Positions 25,801-34,509 of a stretch of 34,509 nt of DNA are shown one piece after another. The translations under genes and the position numbers were made by a program. How positions within the stretch are numbered: the stretch's first letter is position 1; every line of letters begins with the position of its first letter. Under the pieces are notes generated by a model. It was not told the DNA's origin. It did no database searches and saw nothing but the letters and a program-made list of their open reading frames with translations. The DNA comes from Eubacteriales bacterium (GTDB lineage Bacteria; Bacillota; Clostridia; Peptostreptococcales; Anaerovoracaceae), in contig JAQUXD010000001.1 of the NCBI GenBank assembly GCA_028692535.1, forward strand, positions 1 through 34,509. Reading direction: 5' to 3'.

Positions 25801-27576
25801 ATGAGTACTGTTAAAGTAAAAGTTAACGGCATGCAGATCGAATGTCCGTCCGATGCCACCGTGCTGGAAGCTGCACGCCAGGCCGGATTCCGGATCCCGA
25901 CGCTTTGCTATTTGAAAGGCATCAACGAAATCGGAGCCTGCAGAATGTGCCTCACGGAAGTGAAGGGCGCCAAGGGTCTTGTGGCTGCTTGCGTTTATCC
26001 CGTGGCCGAAGGCATGGAGATCAACACCAACTCGCAAAAAGCATACGACGCGCGCAAGCGCACCCTGGAACTCATTTTGTCCAATCACCGGATGGAATGC
26101 CTTACCTGCGTGCGGAACCAGAGCTGTGAACTGCAAGCTTTGGCCGAAGAATACGGCATGGAAGAGGTGCGTTTCGGCACACCCAAAGAAATGCAGCCCG
26201 ACATCGAGCAGTCCACACCTCATCTGATCCGGGACAACTCGAAATGTATTTTGTGCCGCCGCTGCGTAGCGGTTTGCAAAAATTTGCAGCACGCTGCGGT
26301 GATCGGACCCAACGACAGAGGCTTCAGCACCCATATCGGTTCGGCTTTTGACCGGGATCTGGGCGAAGTGGCCTGCATCAACTGCGGGCAGTGCATCAAC
26401 GTTTGTCCTACCGGAGCCCTCACGGAAGTGGATTCCACTTACAAGGTGTGGGAAGCGCTGGCAGACCCCAAGAAGCATGTGGTCGTAGGTACCGCTCCGG
26501 CCGTTCGCGCTACGCTGGGCGAGGAATTCGGCGATCCCATCGGAACCAATGCCCAGGGAAAAATGGTCGCTGCGCTGCACCGGCTGGGCTTCGACGGTGT
26601 TTTCGATGTGGATGTCACAGCAGACCTGACCATTCTGGAAGAAGGAACGGAATTTATTCATCGCCTGCAGAATGGCGGAACGTTGCCTCTGATCACATCC
26701 TGTTCTCCCGGTTGGATCCGGTTTTGCGAACAGTATTATCCCGAATTTATTCCGAACCTTTCCTCTTGCAAGAGTCCGCAGCAGATGTTCGGCGCTATGA
26801 TGAAGAGTTATTATGCAGACAAGCTGGGACTGAACCCGGAAGATGTCTTCGTGGTGACGGTCATGCCGTGTACCGCCAAGAAGTTTGAGATCAGACGGGA
26901 TGATCAGTCTGCCGTGAACGGTCTGTGGGATATGGATGAAACCATCACGACTCGGGAACTGGCCAGAATGATCCGCAAGACCGGGATGGACTGGTCTGCT
27001 CTGCCCGAAGAAGATTTTGATCCGGACTTCGGAGAATTCTCCGGTGCGGCGGTTATATTCGGCGCTTCCGGCGGTGTTATGGAAGCTGCCCTGCGTACTG
27101 TGGTGGAGATCCTTACCGGCGAAGAACTGGCTAAGCTGGACTTCGTGGATGTGCGCGGAATGGAAGGTATCAAGGAGGCCAGCTATGATGTAGCGGGCAC
27201 ACTGGTCAAGGTCGCCGTAGCCAGCGGCATGGAAAATGCGGCCAAATTGCTCGATAAGATCAAAGCCGGCGAAGCCGAATACCACTTTGTGGAAATCATG
27301 GGCTGCCCCGGCGGCTGCATCAACGGCGGCGGTCAGCCGATCCAGCCCGGCAATGTCCGCAACTTTGTGGATATCCAGACACTGCGGGCCGGCGCGCTGT
27401 ATTCAGAGGATGCGCTCATGAAAATGCGCAAGAGCCACGAAGTTCCCCTTATCAAGAAGATTTACAGCGACTACCTGGGCGAACCGGGCAGCCATCGCGC
27501 CCACGAACTGCTCCACACCAGCTACAAAGCATCGCCCAAATATCCGGGCCTGGAAGCAGACAAGAAAAAGAACTGA
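25801..27576 (+). CDS. hydA: [FeFe]-hydrogenase catalytic subunit HydA (NADH-dependent / bifurcating type)
   Basis: N-terminal 2Fe-2S; His-ligated cluster HRMECLTCVRNQSC; CILCRRCVAVC, CINCGQCINVCP; H-cluster motifs TSCSPGW, MPCTAKKFE, EIMGCPGGCINGGGQP; C-terminal small-subunit-like tail. ATG at 25801. Confidence 0.95.
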   Translation: MSTVKVKVNGMQIECPSDATVLEAARQAGFRIPTLCYLKGINEIGACRMCLTEVKGAKGLVAACVYPVAEGMEINTNSQKAYDARKRTLELILSNHRMECLTCVRNQSCELQALAEEYGMEEVRFGTPKEMQPDIEQSTPHLIRDNSKCILCRRCVAVCKNLQHAAVIGPNDRGFSTHIGSAFDRDLGEVACINCGQCINVCPTGALTEVDSTYKVWEALADPKKHVVVGTAPAVRATLGEEFGDPIGTNAQGKMVAALHRLGFDGVFDVDVTADLTILEEGTEFIHRLQNGGTLPLITSCSPGWIRFCEQYYPEFIPNLSSCKSPQQMFGAMMKSYYADKLGLNPEDVFVVTVMPCTAKKFEIRRDDQSAVNGLWDMDETITTRELARMIRKTGMDWSALPEEDFDPDFGEFSGAAVIFGASGGVMEAALRTVVEILTGEELAKLDFVDVRGMEGIKEASYDVAGTLVKVAVASGMENAAKLLDKIKAGEAEYHFVEIMGCPGGCINGGGQPIQPGNVRNFVDIQTLRAGALYSEDALMKMRKSHEVPLIKKIYSDYLGEPGSHRAHELLHTSYKASPKYPGLEADKKKN

Positions 27577-27599
27577 TCCGGAATCGAATCCGGCACAAC

Positions 27600-27625
27600 A
27601 AAGGGACGCCTCCGGGCGTCCCTTT
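27600..27625 (+). terminator. Rho-independent terminator after hydA
   Basis: Perfect 11-bp inverted repeat AAAGGGACGCC-TCCG-GGCGTCCCTTT just downstream of the hydA stop; only a short T-run. Confidence 0.8.
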
Positions 27626-27687
27626 GTACATTGACAGATTTGACGGTGGCAAGTAGGATGAACTAAAAAGAGCAGGAGGAACAGAGA

Positions 27688-28368
27688 ATGAAGCTTGGCG
27701 TGATCGCAGGTACCCGAACAGACACATTACTGGGCGTTCAATACGTAGAGTCGAAAGGATATGCTGCAGTGGGCCGACCTTGCAGCGAGGATGCCACGCA
27801 GCAGTTGGACATGCAGCTGCATCATAAAGAGGCGCTTGCAGATCGGGTCGTGGAGCTTTCGGCGGAAATGCTGTCCGAAGGCGCCGAAGCGATTTATATT
27901 TACTGTAATTCTCTCAGCACAGCCATCGACTTGGAAAATGTAAAAAGCAGGATTCCGGTACCGGTCGTGACGCCATTGGATGTTTATGAGGAGTGCGCCG
28001 GCCTCTATAAACACATCTTTGTGATCGCCGCGAATTGTCAGGCTCTGGCAGGAATCGAACGGGTGATCAAGAAGCACAATCCCGAAAGTTGGTTGTCGGG
28101 CGCCGCCCTCCAGGCGCTGGTGTATCAGATCGAGGATCTGCTGCCGCCCGAAGAGATCGCGGAAGACCTGAACGTGAGGGAGTTTCTTCGGTATTTTACG
28201 GAGATGAAAGCGGAAGTGCTGATTCTTGGCTGTACGCACTTCCCCTATATTTACGAACAGATCCGAGACGCTGTCCGTGTTCCGATCATCGACCCGGGGG
28301 CACGCATGCTGGAACTGCTGGAGGATGCGTTCAATCCAGCGCGCCCGGCGGAACTTCCGAGGGGTTGA
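27688..28368 (+). CDS. Aspartate/glutamate racemase family protein
   Basis: LGVIAGTRTDTLLGV, AIYIYCNSLSTAID, EVLILGCTHFPYIYEQI: racemase-like Cys motifs. Confidence 0.8.
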   Translation: MKLGVIAGTRTDTLLGVQYVESKGYAAVGRPCSEDATQQLDMQLHHKEALADRVVELSAEMLSEGAEAIYIYCNSLSTAIDLENVKSRIPVPVVTPLDVYEECAGLYKHIFVIAANCQALAGIERVIKKHNPESWLSGAALQALVYQIEDLLPPEEIAEDLNVREFLRYFTEMKAEVLILGCTHFPYIYEQIRDAVRVPIIDPGARMLELLEDAFNPARPAELPRG

Positions 28369-28957
28369 TCAGGCGGGAACGATAAATTTTATACTCTTCG
28401 GCGGTTTCTTCTGTCCCGCCCATTTCCCGCAGTTTGTCCAGCACGGCAGTGGTAAGACTTCTTTTCAGTAAGGTAAAGGCTTGTAATGACAGCGCTTCCT
28501 TCTCTTCTGCCGACAGCAGCGCGCCTGCTCTGCCCCGGATTTCTTCGGGATAGCCGCCGGGCGGCTCTGTCAAGTTGATTCCCACCCCCAGGACCACGGC
28601 GCCGGGATGTCCTGCATCGTCCACGATGGCTTCGGCCAGGATCCCGGCGATCTTTCGGCCGTGGAGGAGCAGGTCGTTCACCCATTTCACCTCTGTTACG
28701 TATCCGGTCACTTCCTCGATGGCTTGCATCACAGCGACAGCGGCACGGACCGTGAGCCGTTCCGTATCCCGGTAAGGGAGAAGGATGCTCAAATAGATTC
28801 CTCTGCCCCGGGGGGAGTGGAAGTTGTGACCGTATCGGCCGCGTCCCTGGGTTTGGGCTTCCGCGATCACCGCATCGCCGAACACGGCGGTTTTGTCGCG
28901 GTAATACTCTTTGAGCACGTCTTGGGTCGAAGGGATCTCGTCGAATCGATAGAGCAT
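28331..28957 (-). CDS. birA: Biotin--[acetyl-CoA-carboxylase] ligase, catalytic domain only
   Basis: EIPSTQDVLKEYY, EAQTQGRGRYGHNFHSPRGRGIYLSILL, VKWVNDLLLHGRKIAGILAEA, VLGVGINL. Confidence 0.9.
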   Translation of the reverse strand: MLYRFDEIPSTQDVLKEYYRDKTAVFGDAVIAEAQTQGRGRYGHNFHSPRGRGIYLSILLPYRDTERLTVRAAVAVMQAIEEVTGYVTEVKWVNDLLLHGRKIAGILAEAIVDDAGHPGAVVLGVGINLTEPPGGYPEEIRGRAGALLSAEEKEALSLQAFTLLKRSLTTAVLDKLREMGGTEETAEEYKIYRSRLINPSEVPPGALD

Positions 28958-29041
28958 GAGCGCCTCCTTTGGTCAAAATCAGTCTGGTCATTTACCTTCT
29001 GTTAGTATATAATATTACAATTACAAACAGGAGATTTTTTT

Positions 29042-29962
29042 ATGGACAAAAAGCGAATATTGGGAAATACCATGCTCCTGCTCACCGCGTTGATCTGGGG
29101 AATGTCCTTCGTTTTCCAGCGGGTGGGCATGGATCACATCGAACCGCTCACATTCGGTTCAGCCCGTTCTGTTCTGGCGGCTTTTGCTCTCTGGATCCTG
29201 GTGATGATCACGGATCGCCGGAAGAAGAAAAAAGGTCTTGCGGAAGGACTCAGCCCCCGGGAAGTGGCCGATTACCGGAGAAACACCCTCCGGGGAGGGA
29301 TATTCTGCGGAGTTTTCCTGACGCTGGCTGCTTCCTTTCAGCAGATGGGCATCGTCTATACCACAGCGGGGAAAACCGGATTCATTACGGCTTTATATAT
29401 CGTTTTCGTTCCGGTGATCGGCTGGTTGTTTTTAAAAAAGAAGATCACTTGGCTCATCGGTGTCGGTGTGGTGCTGGCCACTGTGGGGATGTACTTTCTT
29501 TCCATCGGAGAAGAATTTGTCCTGACCAAAGGAGACACCCTGGTTTTCATCTGTGCGATCTTTTTTGCGTTGCACATCCTGAGCTGTGATCACTTTGTGC
29601 AAATCGCCGATCCGCTCAAGATGTCCATGATCCAGTTTGTTGTCTGCGCGATCCTGTCGGGAATAGCAGCTCTGGCTTTTGAAGCGCCTACCACTGCCAA
29701 GCTGATTGCTGCGGCGATCCCCATTCTTTACTCCGGTATTTTCTCCGGCGGTGTGGGGTATACGCTGCAGATGGTGGCGCAGAAGTTCACCGACCCTACA
29801 GTAGCCTCCCTGTTGTTGAGCCTGGAAGCGGTGTTCGGTGTGCTGGGTGGATGGCTGATCCTGAACGAAGTAATGACGCCCCGGGAAGTGCTGGGCTGCG
29901 CTGTGGTCTTTGCGGCCATCATTCTGGTGCAGATCCCGCTGCCCGAAAAGAAGAGAGGATAA
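29042..29962 (+). CDS. EamA/DMT family transporter
   Basis: Ten-TM pattern with LLTALIWGMSFVFQRVGMDHIEPLTFGSARSVLAAFALW and the C-terminal repeat VASLLLSLEAVFGVLGGWLILNEVMTPREVLGCAVVFAAIILVQ. Confidence 0.9.
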   Translation: MDKKRILGNTMLLLTALIWGMSFVFQRVGMDHIEPLTFGSARSVLAAFALWILVMITDRRKKKKGLAEGLSPREVADYRRNTLRGGIFCGVFLTLAASFQQMGIVYTTAGKTGFITALYIVFVPVIGWLFLKKKITWLIGVGVVLATVGMYFLSIGEEFVLTKGDTLVFICAIFFALHILSCDHFVQIADPLKMSMIQFVVCAILSGIAALAFEAPTTAKLIAAAIPILYSGIFSGGVGYTLQMVAQKFTDPTVASLLLSLEAVFGVLGGWLILNEVMTPREVLGCAVVFAAIILVQIPLPEKKRG

Positions 29963-29966
29963 TATT

Positions 29967-30599
29967 TTGAAGTGGATATTCGTGCGCCATCCGGAAACGG
30001 AAGCGTTGGTTCATAAAATTATATACGGCCAGACCCATTCTCCTTATACGGATAAGGGAAAGAAGAGCGTGCACTGGGTGCGCTCCGAGCTGGCTTCGGA
30101 AGAGATCGCAGCAATTTATTCCAGTCCCATGGAACGGACCAAGACTTTGGCCGACGCCATTGCTTCGGCCCACCGCGGACTTCGAGTGCAGACCGATGAA
30201 CGCATCAAGGAAATGGGCGTGGGTGTGTTCGAGCAGATGACAGTGGCCGAAGCCGAGGCGGCGCATCCGGAACATTTACGACCGTTTCTGGATGATTTCG
30301 GCAACTACAGGGCACCCGGAAGCGAGTTGTTTTCCGAGGTGAAAAGTCGCGTGTCCGAATTTCTCAAAGAAGTCATCCGGAAGGAAGACGAAGCAGGAAA
30401 GGAGGGGCATCCTGAGAGACCGATCGTAGTGGTCTCTCACTCCATGGCCATCCGCGGCGCCCTGGCTTGCCTGTTTGACGCCAGCCTTTCGGACCTGTGG
30501 CACATCCGGATTCATCCGGCAGCCATCATCAAAGTTCAATACCGGGACGGTTTCGCGATTCTGGAAGGGATGCGGGATCCTCACGATATCATTGCATAA
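29967..30599 (+). CDS. Histidine phosphatase (phosphoglycerate mutase-like) family protein
   Basis: WIFVRHPETEAL (RHG-like motif), IYSSPMERTKTLADAIA, VVVSHSMAIRGAL. TTG start at 29967 after an AGAGAGG RBS. Confidence 0.85.
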   Translation: MKWIFVRHPETEALVHKIIYGQTHSPYTDKGKKSVHWVRSELASEEIAAIYSSPMERTKTLADAIASAHRGLRVQTDERIKEMGVGVFEQMTVAEAEAAHPEHLRPFLDDFGNYRAPGSELFSEVKSRVSEFLKEVIRKEDEAGKEGHPERPIVVVSHSMAIRGALACLFDASLSDLWHIRIHPAAIIKVQYRDGFAILEGMRDPHDIIA

Positions 30600-30636
30600 G
30601 ACCGGTTCCCATTCGAATCGGCAGAAGGAGCACACC

Positions 30637-32571
30637 ATGGAAAAGAAAAAAACATTTTACATTTCCACACCCATCTACTATCCCAGCGACAACCTGCATA
30701 TCGGTCATACCTATTGTACCGTCATGGCCGACGCCATGGCGCGCTTCAAGCGGCTGGCCGGCTACGATGTGATGTTTTTGACCGGCACCGACGAGCACGG
30801 CCAGAAGATCCAAAAAAAAGCGGAGGCAAAGGGCGTGAGCCCGATCGCTTATGTGGACGAGATCGTTGACAATATCCTAGAGCTTTGGAAAACCATGGAG
30901 ATCTCTTACGACGACTTTATACGCACCACGGAACCCCGCCACGAGAAGCGGGTCCAGGAGATCTTTCTTAAAATGTACGAAAAGGGAGACATCTACAAGT
31001 CCGAGTACGAGGGCTGGTACTGTACACCCTGCGAAGCGTTTTGGACCGAGAACCAACTTCATGACGGCCTGTGCCCCGACTGCGGCCGGCCTGTGGAAAA
31101 GGCCAAGGAGGAAGCTTATTTCTTCCGCCTTTCCAAATACGCCGACAAACTGATAGAATTGTTCAAGACCACAGACTTTCTGCAACCCGAGACCCGGGTC
31201 AACGAAATGCTGGCTTTTATAGACCAAGGCCTGGAGGATCTTTGCATCTCCAGAAGCAGCTTTGACTGGGGTATTCCCGTACCCATCGACGACAAGCACG
31301 TGATCTATGTCTGGCTGGATGCGCTGTCCAACTACGTGACAGCCCTAGGCTTTCCGGAACTTCCGGGCGAAAGCAGTGAGAAATACCAGAAATACTGGCC
31401 CTGCGATGTCCATCTGGTAGGAAAAGAGATCGTCCGTTTCCACGCCATCATCTGGCCGGCGATGCTCATGTCCATCGACGCGCCTTTGCCCAAGCACGTC
31501 CTGGGGCACGGCTGGATCCTTCTGGAAGGTGGAAAGATGTCCAAATCCAGAGGCAATATCGTGGACCCCGTCAAGCTGATTGAACGCTACGGCGTGGATG
31601 CCCTGAAGTATTTCCTGCTCCGCGAATACACCTTCGGACAGGATGGTCTGTTCACCAACGAGGTGATGCTCAACCGGTTGAACTACGACTTGGCCAACGA
31701 TTTGGGAAATCTCCTTTCCCGGACCGTGTCCATGATCGAAAAATACAACGAAGCGCAAGTGCCCCCGGCAGGGCCCTCGAAGGGGACGGATCAGGCTTTG
31801 AAGGATTTGGCGCTGGGCTGCTATGCACGCGTTGCAGAACATATGGATCACTTCCGCTTCAATCAGGCGCTGGAAGAGATCTGGGTGCTGATTCGTCGGA
31901 CGAACAAATATATCGACGAGACCGCCCCCTGGATCCTGGCGAAAGAGGAAGCCTCCAAGTCCAGGCTGGATGCTGTGCTCCACAATTTGGCCGAATCTCT
32001 GCGCATCGTGTCGATCCTGATTTACCCCTTTATGCACACCACTGCAACGGAGATCCGCAGTCAGCTTGGTCTGTGGTATGCCGAGCCGGAATGGAAGGAT
32101 GCTGCAGTCTTCGACTGCATGAACGGAGAGATCGTCAAAAAAGGAAAAGCTATTTTCCCCAGGCTGGACATCGAAGAGGAAATCACCGCCTTGGAGGCGA
32201 TGAAGGAAAGCGAAGAGGCGCAAACAGATCTACCGCCGGAAATTCCCTACAAAGAACCCATCGATTTTGCGGATTTTGACAAGATCGACCTTCGAACCGG
32301 CGTCATCCTGTCGGCGGATAAGCATCCCGATGCCGACAAGCTTTTGGTTTTCCAGGTCCGCATGGGCCGGGAGGTTCGGCAGATCATTTCCGGCGTGGCG
32401 GAAAGCTACAAGCCGGAAGACTGCATAGGTCAGCAGGTGATCGTGGTGGCCAACCTGAAGCCGCGTAAACTCCGAGGGAAGGAATCCAACGGCATGCTGC
32501 TGTTTGCCAATGACCGGGACAAGTTTACGTTTGCGCTCACGAAAGCCCGGGACGGAGAGGTCGTCAGCTGA
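30637..32571 (+). CDS. metG: Methionyl-tRNA synthetase with C-terminal tRNA-binding domain
   Basis: FYISTPIYYPSDNLHIGHTYCTVMAD, TGTDEHGQKIQ, Zn Cys pairs CTPC...CPDC, GGKMSKSRGN, C-terminal FDKIDLRTGVILSADKHPDADKLLVFQV. Confidence 0.97.
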   Translation: MEKKKTFYISTPIYYPSDNLHIGHTYCTVMADAMARFKRLAGYDVMFLTGTDEHGQKIQKKAEAKGVSPIAYVDEIVDNILELWKTMEISYDDFIRTTEPRHEKRVQEIFLKMYEKGDIYKSEYEGWYCTPCEAFWTENQLHDGLCPDCGRPVEKAKEEAYFFRLSKYADKLIELFKTTDFLQPETRVNEMLAFIDQGLEDLCISRSSFDWGIPVPIDDKHVIYVWLDALSNYVTALGFPELPGESSEKYQKYWPCDVHLVGKEIVRFHAIIWPAMLMSIDAPLPKHVLGHGWILLEGGKMSKSRGNIVDPVKLIERYGVDALKYFLLREYTFGQDGLFTNEVMLNRLNYDLANDLGNLLSRTVSMIEKYNEAQVPPAGPSKGTDQALKDLALGCYARVAEHMDHFRFNQALEEIWVLIRRTNKYIDETAPWILAKEEASKSRLDAVLHNLAESLRIVSILIYPFMHTTATEIRSQLGLWYAEPEWKDAAVFDCMNGEIVKKGKAIFPRLDIEEEITALEAMKESEEAQTDLPPEIPYKEPIDFADFDKIDLRTGVILSADKHPDADKLLVFQVRMGREVRQIISGVAESYKPEDCIGQQVIVVANLKPRKLRGKESNGMLLFANDRDKFTFALTKARDGEVVS

Positions 32572-33389
32572 TGCTCTTCGACTCTCATGCGCACATCAGC
32601 GACCGGCGGTTCGACAAGGATCGCCGGGGTCTGTATCAACAAATCCGGGATGCGGGACTGGTCGTTGTGATGGACGTGGGTTCGGATCTGGCCACGTCTT
32701 TGGATGCGACGCGCGCAGCGGAAGAAAACGATTTTTGCTACGCAGTGGTTGGCTGTCATCCGCACGAGGCCAAGAGTTTCGACGAAGATCAGCTGGCACT
32801 GATCAAAGGTTTGACAAAAAAACCTAAGGTGAAAGCCATCGGTGAGATCGGACTGGATTATCACTACGACTTTTCCGACCGGGAAAGCCAGCGATTTTGG
32901 TTTGCCCGTCAGGTGGGGCTTGCCGTGGATCTGTACATGCCTATTGTGATTCACGACCGGGAGGCCCATGAGGATGTGTTGAGCATCCTGCGGGAAAACG
33001 GGGCGTTTTCCCGAGACCGGAAAGCGCGCTTTCCGGCGCGTCCCGACGGGACGCCGGATGCCCGGGTGCTCTTGCACTGCTATTCGGGCGGCGCGCAGAT
33101 GGCGGAGCAATATGTAAAGCTGGGCGCCACCCTCAGCATCGCCGGTCCGGTCACTTACCGCAATGCCAGGCGGGCCCGGGAAGTGGTGGAAGCCGTGGAT
33201 TTGATGCATTTACTGGTAGAGACCGACGCGCCCTATCTGGCGCCGGAACCCTTCCGGGGCCGGACCAATATCCCGCCCTACGTGGAGCACACCGCTCGCA
33301 AAGTGGCCGAGATCAAAGGCACAACCTACGAAGAAGTGGCGCTGCAAACCTGTCGAAACGGGTGTCGGTTCTTCGATATCGAACTGTAA
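32571..33389 (+). CDS. tatD: TatD family metal-dependent hydrolase/DNase
   Basis: LFDSHAHISDRRFDKDR, AIGEIGLDYHYDFSDRESQRFWFARQV, VIHDREAHEDVLSIL, HCYSGGAQMAEQYV, LLVETDAPYLAPEPFRGRTNIPPYV. Confidence 0.95.
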   Translation: MLFDSHAHISDRRFDKDRRGLYQQIRDAGLVVVMDVGSDLATSLDATRAAEENDFCYAVVGCHPHEAKSFDEDQLALIKGLTKKPKVKAIGEIGLDYHYDFSDRESQRFWFARQVGLAVDLYMPIVIHDREAHEDVLSILRENGAFSRDRKARFPARPDGTPDARVLLHCYSGGAQMAEQYVKLGATLSIAGPVTYRNARRAREVVEAVDLMHLLVETDAPYLAPEPFRGRTNIPPYVEHTARKVAEIKGTTYEEVALQTCRNGCRFFDIEL

Positions 33390-33401
33390 AGGAGATCGAG
33401 A

Positions 33402-34509
33402 ATGCACTGTGTAAAGAAATTGATGGACGACATGTACTGGGTCGGCGCAAGTGACCGGAGACTGGCGCTGTTCGAAAACCTGTATCCGATTCCTGCCGGT
33501 ATTTCCTATAATTCCTACCTGGTCCTGGATGAGAAGACCGTTCTGATCGATACTGTGGACAAGGCTGCGACGGGAGTCTTTTTTGAAAATCTTAAGCATG
33601 TTCTCTCGGGCCGGCCGCTGGACTACCTGATCGTCAACCACGTGGAGCCGGATCATGCAGCCGCTTTTGCGGATCTGATCTGCTGTTATCCGAATCTGAA
33701 GATCGTGAGCAATGCCAAAGGGCTTGATATGATCCGCCAGTTCTTTGATTTCGACGTAGACGCCTGCTCTATCACGATTAAAGAAGGTGAAGCGTTGGCT
33801 ACCGGACGCCACAGCTTCCGGTTCTTTATGGCGCCTATGGTCCATTGGCCGGAAACCATGGTCACCTACGACGAAACAGATCACATCCTCTACTCGGGAG
33901 ACGCTTTCGGAACCTTCGGCGCCATTAACGGAAATCTCTACGCGGACGAAGTGGACTTCGAACAGCATTGGCTGCCCGAAGCTCGGCGCTATTATGCCAA
34001 TATCGTAGGGAAGTACGGCGCTCAGGTGCAGTCGTTGCTAAAGAAAGCTGCCGGTCTTCAAATCGAACAGATCTGCTCCCTTCACGGACCGGTCTGGCGG
34101 AAAGACCTGGCGTGGTTCATGGAAAAATACCAACGCTGGAGCTCCTATCAACCGGAAGATAAGGCTGTGATGATTGCCTACGGCTCGATTTACGGGCACA
34201 CGGAAAATGCGGCTGATATACTGGCCTTTGCGCTGGGAGAGGCCGGCGTCAGAAACATTGTCATGTACGATGTTTCTTCCACCGACGTATCCCATTTGGT
34301 GGCCGAGGCCTTCCGGTGCAGTCATTTGGTACTGGCCGCTTCCACCCACAATGCGGAAATCTTTCCGCCCATGCATCATTTCCTGTTGGATCTGAAGGCC
34401 CATAATATGCAGAACCGGACTGTGGCGCTGATCGAAAACGGTACCTGGGCCGCCTCTTCGGGCAAGTTGATGGCGCAGATCGTATCGGGCATGAAAGAAA
34501 TGGATTTGA
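33402..34509 (+). CDS. FprA-type flavodiiron protein (A-type flavoprotein), 3'-truncated by the window end
   Basis: Not in the supplied ORF track (no stop in window). Open frame from ATG 33402 after a GGAG RBS: diiron motifs NHVEPDHAAAF, MVHWPETM, YSGDAFGTFG, SLHGPVWR; flavodoxin motif AYGSIYGHTENAA. Confidence 0.93.
   Translation, partial: MHCVKKLMDDMYWVGASDRRLALFENLYPIPAGISYNSYLVLDEKTVLIDTVDKAATGVFFENLKHVLSGRPLDYLIVNHVEPDHAAAFADLICCYPNLKIVSNAKGLDMIRQFFDFDVDACSITIKEGEALATGRHSFRFFMAPMVHWPETMVTYDETDHILYSGDAFGTFGAINGNLYADEVDFEQHWLPEARRYYANIVGKYGAQVQSLLKKAAGLQIEQICSLHGPVWRKDLAWFMEKYQRWSSYQPEDKAVMIAYGSIYGHTENAADILAFALGEAGVRNIVMYDVSSTDVSHLVAEAFRCSHLVLAASTHNAEIFPPMHHFLLDLKAHNMQNRTVALIENGTWAASSGKLMAQIVSGMKEMDL

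Noticed and set aside
23474-25801. 775-aa minus-strand ORF opposite hydD/hydB
   Set aside because: Shadow ORF caused by codon usage of the well-supported plus-strand Fe-S genes; no recognisable domain and composition typical of antisense translation.
25798-27285. 495-aa minus-strand ORF opposite hydA
   Set aside because: Antisense shadow of a confidently identified hydrogenase gene; no domain signature.
1-34509. CRISPR arrays, tRNAs/rRNAs, transposons or prophage genes
   Set aside because: No regularly spaced direct repeats, no tRNA-like cloverleaf noticed, and no transposase, integrase or phage structural motifs in the ORFs; the window is dense with ordinary metabolic and energy genes.

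Overview
The window looks like a chromosomal segment of an anaerobic Clostridia-like bacterium (inferred from gene content). It is almost fully coding, and I saw no tRNA, rRNA, CRISPR array or transposase. From left to right: (1) the 3' part of a PurL/PurQ-fused FGAM synthase gene. (2) A minus-strand locus, in transcription order: bactofilin, hairpin, BspA-type LRR protein, VWA protein with a pseudo-metallopeptidase-like N-terminus, MoxR-like AAA+ ATPase, second bactofilin, bidirectional terminator. (3) A plus-strand unit starting with a membrane degenerate-GGDEF/EAL protein. It runs directly into an Mrp/Mbh-like cation antiporter cluster (E, F, G, DUF4040/MbhD-like, MbhE-MrpB fusion, C and four NuoL/M/N-like subunits) and ends with a DUF554 protein. 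(4) A putative H2/redox-sensing operon: DRTGG protein, HATPase, putative sensory [FeFe]-hydrogenase-like protein, second DRTGG-like protein, PHP phosphoesterase. (5) A hydCEDBA-type multimeric, probably electron-bifurcating, [FeFe]-hydrogenase operon. (6) Housekeeping and mixed genes: Asp/Glu racemase-like, short BirA, EamA transporter, histidine phosphatase, metG, tatD, and a flavodiiron protein cut by the window end and missing from the ORF track. The most interesting parts are the sensory-hydrogenase module beside both an antiporter complex without a redox arm and the HydABC operon, and the bactofilin-flanked MoxR/VWA/LRR locus. All functional statements come from motif reading; no database search was possible.
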